In this document: positions 23,547 through 26,622 of the stretch, in pieces
How the letters are laid out: each line of letters starts with the position of its first letter
How positions within the stretch are numbered: the stretch's first letter is position 1
NCBI GenBank assembly: GCA_002407775.1
Contig: DHOP01000027.1
Span: 1-26,622 of the forward strand
DNA from: Prevotella sp. UBA5387
GTDB taxonomy: Bacteria > Bacteroidota > Bacteroidia > Bacteroidales > Bacteroidaceae
DNA length: 26,622 bases
Direction of reading: 5' to 3'
The notes under the pieces: generated by a model
What the model was told of the DNA's origin: nothing
What the model saw: the letters and a program-made list of their open reading frames with translations, nothing else
The model's database searches: none
Translations under genes and position numbers: made by a program

Positions 23547-23710
23547 TTTTTATCTTCATGGTTTGTCATTATTCAAAATATAAACCTATTAGGTTGTTAC
23601 ATTTCCTATATATAATATTCAAGGGATAATGCAAGAGTTAACATATGGAGTGAGATATTGAGAAGAAACCGGAAAACATATTCATTAAATTAAGCAATAA
23701 AGTGTTCTTG

Positions 23711-24616
23711 CTATAAGCTTGAATCGACCAGACATTGCTCCAATGATGAACAATTGAAATTAAATCCCTCGCTCTTAATCTTTTCGTTACTAATGCGTGA
23801 TCCTTGGAGCAGCATAGAAGAGAGTTCGCCAACAATAATCTTTACTGCCCAGCCTGGAACATTAGGCAACAGATTGGGGCGTCCATAGCTGTGAAGTAGA
23901 GTCTTGGAAAAGTCATTTATTGTAGTATATTCGCTACTTACAGCATTGTAAACACCTTTATAACGAGAGTCTTGCAACACATGCTTGTAGACGCCCCGCA
24001 GGTCGTCGAGGCATATCCAAGGAAGAATCTGTCGGCCGTTTCCCATGGCAATATTTATTCCCAATTTAGCTAATGGCTTTATTTTTGCTATCATCCCTCC
24101 ATTTGGCGCTATGACAACACCCTTGCGCAGTATGACAACACGCTCAACGAGAGATTCAAACCTATGCACCTCATCTTCCCACTGCCGACAAACTTGAGCC
24201 AGAAAATCTGTACCATTAGCACTATTCTCTTCAAAGATCTCTTGTGTCGTGACCGCACCATAATATCCTACGGCGGATGATGAAATCAACACTTCGATAT
24301 TATGTCTAAATTGACGGATACCTTTCTCAAGGAGTTGTAGAGGCTTTATTCTACTTTCGACGATAAGCCTCTTCCTTTTTTTGGTCCAACGGCTTTCTCC
24401 GATATTCGCACCTGTCAAGTTAATGATAGCCTGCACATCGTCGAATGCGTTTGGATCAATATAATCTTCCTCAATGTTCCATACATAATGCTTTACGCCT
24501 TTCGTATCGTCGATCTTTCTTCGGCTGAGTACATTAACCTCGTTGCTCGACTCTACAAGCGAATCAGTAAGAGCTTTACCGATGAACCCAGTTCCCCCTG
24601 CAATTAAGATTTTCAT
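23711..24616 (-). CDS. TIGR01777 family epimerase (atypical SDR)
   Basis: 301-aa NAD(P)-binding sugar-epimerase-like protein, function undefined. The Rossmann motif GGTGFIG (7-13) opens the protein, NLTGANIGESRW (66-77) and SSAVGYYG (113-120) are the family's signatures, and GNGRQILPWICLDD matches the usual G(S/N)G.Q...WIH.DD element. The C-terminus (GFNF...LEQCL) is DUF1731-like. Start at ATG 24616, 32 nt from a -7 box; the frame opens 17 codons earlier without support. Homologues are variously called SulA or YfcH-type; none of these names tells the substrate. Confidence 0.9.
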   Translation of the reverse strand: MKILIAGGTGFIGKALTDSLVESSNEVNVLSRRKIDDTKGVKHYVWNIEEDYIDPNAFDDVQAIINLTGANIGESRWTKKRKRLIVESRIKPLQLLEKGIRQFRHNIEVLISSSAVGYYGAVTTQEIFEENSANGTDFLAQVCRQWEDEVHRFESLVERVVILRKGVVIAPNGGMIAKIKPLAKLGINIAMGNGRQILPWICLDDLRGVYKHVLQDSRYKGVYNAVSSEYTTINDFSKTLLHSYGRPNLLPNVPGWAVKIIVGELSSMLLQGSRISNEKIKSEGFNFNCSSLEQCLVDSSL

Positions 24617-24647
24617 AATATGACCCTTTATGTTCAATCCACTCTTG

Positions 24648-24655
24648 CAAAGATA
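24648..24655 (-). promoter_or_regulatory. -7 box of the epimerase gene
   Basis: TATCTTTG on the minus strand matches TAnnTTTG and precedes ATG 24616 by 31 nt. No -33 TTTG at 20 bp. Confidence 0.5.
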
Positions 24656-24818
24656 AGGAAAAAACAATTCGTCTTCATTTTGCGAAGGTAAAAATTATTG
24701 TATTACATTCTGTGTTTTGAAACCATCAAGTCATTTAAGCAGTGGAATTGTTGTTGTAAAATGTATCATCTAATATATTGAATTTCAATATATAAAGAAA
24801 AGAAAAACTGATTAGCAC

Positions 24819-24849
24819 TTGGTCAAACCAATTGATTTGTTTAAATTTG
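24819..24849 (+). promoter_or_regulatory. promoter of the cation efflux gene
   Basis: TTG (24819-24821), 20 bp, TAAATTTG (24842-24849). The leader is about 60 nt to ATG 24916. Confidence 0.65.
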
Positions 24850-24915
24850 CATATTTTAAATCAAGGGTAACTAGATTACAAACAATTTTTGATTCGTATT
24901 CTAAAAACAACAATT

Positions 24916-25773
24916 ATGGTAAGCAAGAAAGGAGCCGCTCTTAGTTCTATTTTGGCAGCAGTGTTTTTAACTACTATGAAATTTGTGGTAGGAATCCTCA
25001 CTGCCAGTTTGGGTATAATCTCAGAAGCTCTGCACTCGTTACTTGATATGCTTGCGGCATTGATAACATTCGTAGCTGTTAGCTTATCTGATCGACCAGC
25101 AGACAAGGAACATCAATATGGTCATGGGAAGATTGAGAATCTTTCTGCATTCTTTGAATCAATACTTTTAGTAATCACATGTATCTGGATTATCTATGAA
25201 GCTATTAGCCGATTAGTTTCTGGAAACACGGAAACAAAAGTTACTATATGGAGTTATATTGTTGTGATTATTGCCATGGCCATTGATCTTGGTCGTTCTC
25301 GTATGCTTTTCCGTGCAGCCAAGGAACATAACAGTCAGGCCCTCGAAGCTGATGCTATCCACTTTTCAACAGATATCTTAAGCTCAGCCGTTGTGTTGTT
25401 AGGATTGATTTGTGCCGACTTTGGTTATTACACAGCTGACGCTATATCTGCCATTGGTGTAGCTATCATCGTTTTGACTATTTCTTATAGGCTAGGTAAG
25501 AGGGCTATTGACGTTCTCCTTGATAAAGTTCCAAAAGGCTTAACCGAAAAAATCGAATCCAAATTACAGGCTAATAAAGATATTGTGTACCATCATAATC
25601 TAAAGGTTCGTGTAGCTGGTGCAGATACATTTGTTGAAGTGAATGTACATATTCGCCCTAATACTGACTTTGAAACCGCACATAAGATTTGTAGCGAGAT
25701 CGAGAAAGATATCGCCACTTCAATTCCAAGATGTATAACGATAGTACATCCTGAACCTGAAGAAAATGCATAA
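24916..25773 (+). CDS. cation diffusion facilitator (CDF) metal efflux transporter
   Basis: 285-aa inner-membrane antiporter exporting a divalent metal, most likely Zn2+, in exchange for protons. About six helices precede a cytoplasmic C-terminal domain (about 205-285, ending ITIVHPEPEE). The transport-site pattern is His40-Asp44 (ALHSLLD) in helix 2 and His149-Asp153 (HFSTD) in helix 5; an HD/HD site is usual in Zn-selective CDFs. HQYGHGKIE (66-74) is also conserved in the family. I choose ATG 24916; an in-frame TTG at 24889 would add nine residues. The flavoprotein gene follows 22 bp downstream, so the two are likely cotranscribed. No metal-responsive regulator is adjacent. Confidence 0.93.
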   Translation: MVSKKGAALSSILAAVFLTTMKFVVGILTASLGIISEALHSLLDMLAALITFVAVSLSDRPADKEHQYGHGKIENLSAFFESILLVITCIWIIYEAISRLVSGNTETKVTIWSYIVVIIAMAIDLGRSRMLFRAAKEHNSQALEADAIHFSTDILSSAVVLLGLICADFGYYTADAISAIGVAIIVLTISYRLGKRAIDVLLDKVPKGLTEKIESKLQANKDIVYHHNLKVRVAGADTFVEVNVHIRPNTDFETAHKICSEIEKDIATSIPRCITIVHPEPEENA

Positions 25774-25795
25774 GATCTGATTAAAAGACGGAACG

Positions 25796-26422
25796 ATGAC
25801 TAAAGTATTATTGATTAACGGTAGCCCTATCAAGGAGGGTAATACGTTCATAGCACTATCGGAGGTGGCTAAAACGCTGGAGCAGGAAGGTATCGAGACA
25901 GAGATTATGCAGCTGGGAAATAAGCCAGTTCGTGGTTGCATAGCCTGCCAAACATGCAAGAAGAAAGACAATGGATTGTGCACGTTTGACGATGACGTAT
26001 GTAATAAGCTATGTAAAAAAGCTGCTGAGGCAGATGCTTTCGTTTTTGGAAGTCCTGTCTATTGGGGCCAGCCCAATGGTGCCCTACTTGCCGTGATACA
26101 ACGTGCGCTTTATGCTGACGGCAAGGATTTTTCTTACAAGCCTTTTGCCAATGTTGCTGTTTGCAGACGTGGTGGCGCAACAGCTGCTTTCAGTACAATG
26201 AACATGGCATTCCAAATGCTGAACATGCCCCAAGTGACAAGCCAATATTGGAATGTAGTTTATGGTCGCATCCCAGGTGAGGCTTCGCAAGATATCGAAG
26301 GCTTGCAAACTATGAGGACATTGGCTTACAATATGTCCTGGATGCTAAGTAAAATCAAAACAACAAATACGCCCGCTCGTCCCAAAAGTGAAACTTGGTC
26401 TCCCATGAACTTTATTCGTTGA
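25796..26422 (+). CDS. flavodoxin-family / iron-sulfur-flavoprotein-like NAD(P)H oxidoreductase
   Basis: 208-aa FMN-binding protein. The N-terminus LLINGSPIKEGNT (5-17) is the FMN-phosphate loop of the NADPH-dependent FMN reductase fold, and GSPVYWGQPNG (around residue 85-95) is the second flavin loop. Between them is a Cys cluster C48-x2-C51-x2-C54-x7-C62, which fits the compact 4Fe-4S motif of iron-sulfur flavoproteins (Isf); two more cysteines, C69 and C73, follow. Such proteins pass electrons between ferredoxin and small acceptors. Many bacterial relatives keep only some of the Cys residues, so cluster binding is likely but not certain. It is second in an operon with the CDF transporter. 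Confidence 0.85.
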   Translation: MTKVLLINGSPIKEGNTFIALSEVAKTLEQEGIETEIMQLGNKPVRGCIACQTCKKKDNGLCTFDDDVCNKLCKKAAEADAFVFGSPVYWGQPNGALLAVIQRALYADGKDFSYKPFANVAVCRRGGATAAFSTMNMAFQMLNMPQVTSQYWNVVYGRIPGEASQDIEGLQTMRTLAYNMSWMLSKIKTTNTPARPKSETWSPMNFIR

Positions 26423-26516
26423 CTCTAAATAATGAGATATTTCTTCTAAAGGCTAAGAAATTTACGTCCCTTTCGATAATTATTTTTTTCTTATTTTATT
26501 AACAGACTCGCTATAG

Positions 26517-26540
26517 AAAGAGAGAACGTCTCTCTTTTTT
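26517..26540 (+). terminator. intrinsic terminator after the CDF-flavoprotein operon
   Basis: AAAGAGAGA (26517-26525) / TCTCTCTTT (26529-26537) with a 3-nt loop, merging into a T-run, 95 nt after the stop codon. No gene is seen from here to the window end. Confidence 0.65.
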
Positions 26541-26622
26541 GAAAAAACTCTCTTAGGTACCCTGTGATGCTTAAGAGATATATGTATGTTGCTATATAAA
26601 TACCCCAGTTCGGGATAAAGCT

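Noticed and set aside
24889..24915. TTG start adding nine residues to the CDF protein
   Set aside because: An ATG with a normal N-terminus follows at 24916; TTG starts are rare and the added residues carry no motif. It cannot be fully excluded.
1..26622. tRNA genes, transposases or integrases
   Set aside because: I saw no cloverleaf-like arms in the intergenic stretches and no transposase or recombinase motifs in any long frame.

Overview
The window looks like a chromosomal segment of a Bacteroidota bacterium, most likely Prevotellaceae. The evidence is a SusC/SusD outer-membrane pair with lipoproteins, Bacteroidota-specific families (DUF5020, DUF6132, TIGR01777 epimerase), a type IX-style C-terminal tail on a secreted protease, very few Shine-Dalgarno sites, and many promoters of the TTTG/TTG - 20 bp - TAnnTTTG type. 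No tRNA, rRNA, CRISPR array, integrase or insertion sequence was recognised. The species call is an inference from family content, not from an alignment.

Layout. 1-4800: a promoter leaving the window leftward, a B3/4-domain protein (-), a divergent NAD+-dependent DNA ligase (+) preceded by an ATG-TAA start-stop element, then an operon of a Tsx-like outer-membrane protein and trmD. 4800-8530: a long inverted repeat separates trmD from a convergent patatin-like lipase. The lipase is divergent from an M24 Xaa-Pro aminopeptidase followed by a secreted C1 (bleomycin-hydrolase-like) cysteine peptidase. 8530-9745: a 410-bp non-coding stretch with a 22-bp tandem array of palindromes, then a Bax-inhibitor-1 family membrane protein and a bidirectional terminator. 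9767-18330 (all -): a secreted M6 metalloprotease, and upstream of it a four-gene SusC-SusD-lipoprotein-lipoprotein operon. 18330-19280: AT-rich non-coding DNA. 19281-20595 (+): a tight DUF6132-DUF2892-thioredoxin cluster and a 58-aa ferredoxin-like protein. 21056-24616 (-): a divergent tryptophanase/tyrosine phenol-lyase family enzyme, a nitroreductase and a TIGR01777 epimerase. 24916-26422 (+): a cation-diffusion-facilitator efflux pump and an iron-sulfur-flavoprotein-like protein.

How it fits together. Much of the window concerns proteins and peptides: a secreted M6 protease and a secreted C1 peptidase outside the inner membrane, an Xaa-Pro aminopeptidase in the cytoplasm, a PLP lyase that should act on an amino acid, and a SusCD operon without any carbohydrate-active enzyme. 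The SusCD gene order resembles the Bacteroides thetaiotaomicron BT2264-BT2261 arrangement, from memory. Peptide capture and degradation is therefore a more economical reading than glycan use, but this is inference. The second theme is cysteine-rich redox chemistry (two small Cys-bearing membrane proteins, an envelope thioredoxin, an odd ferredoxin, an Isf-like flavoprotein). The least explained items are the 7-Cys ferredoxin and its operon neighbours, the divergent lyase that lacks tryptophanase signature residues, the divergent DNA ligase, and the palindromic repeat array.
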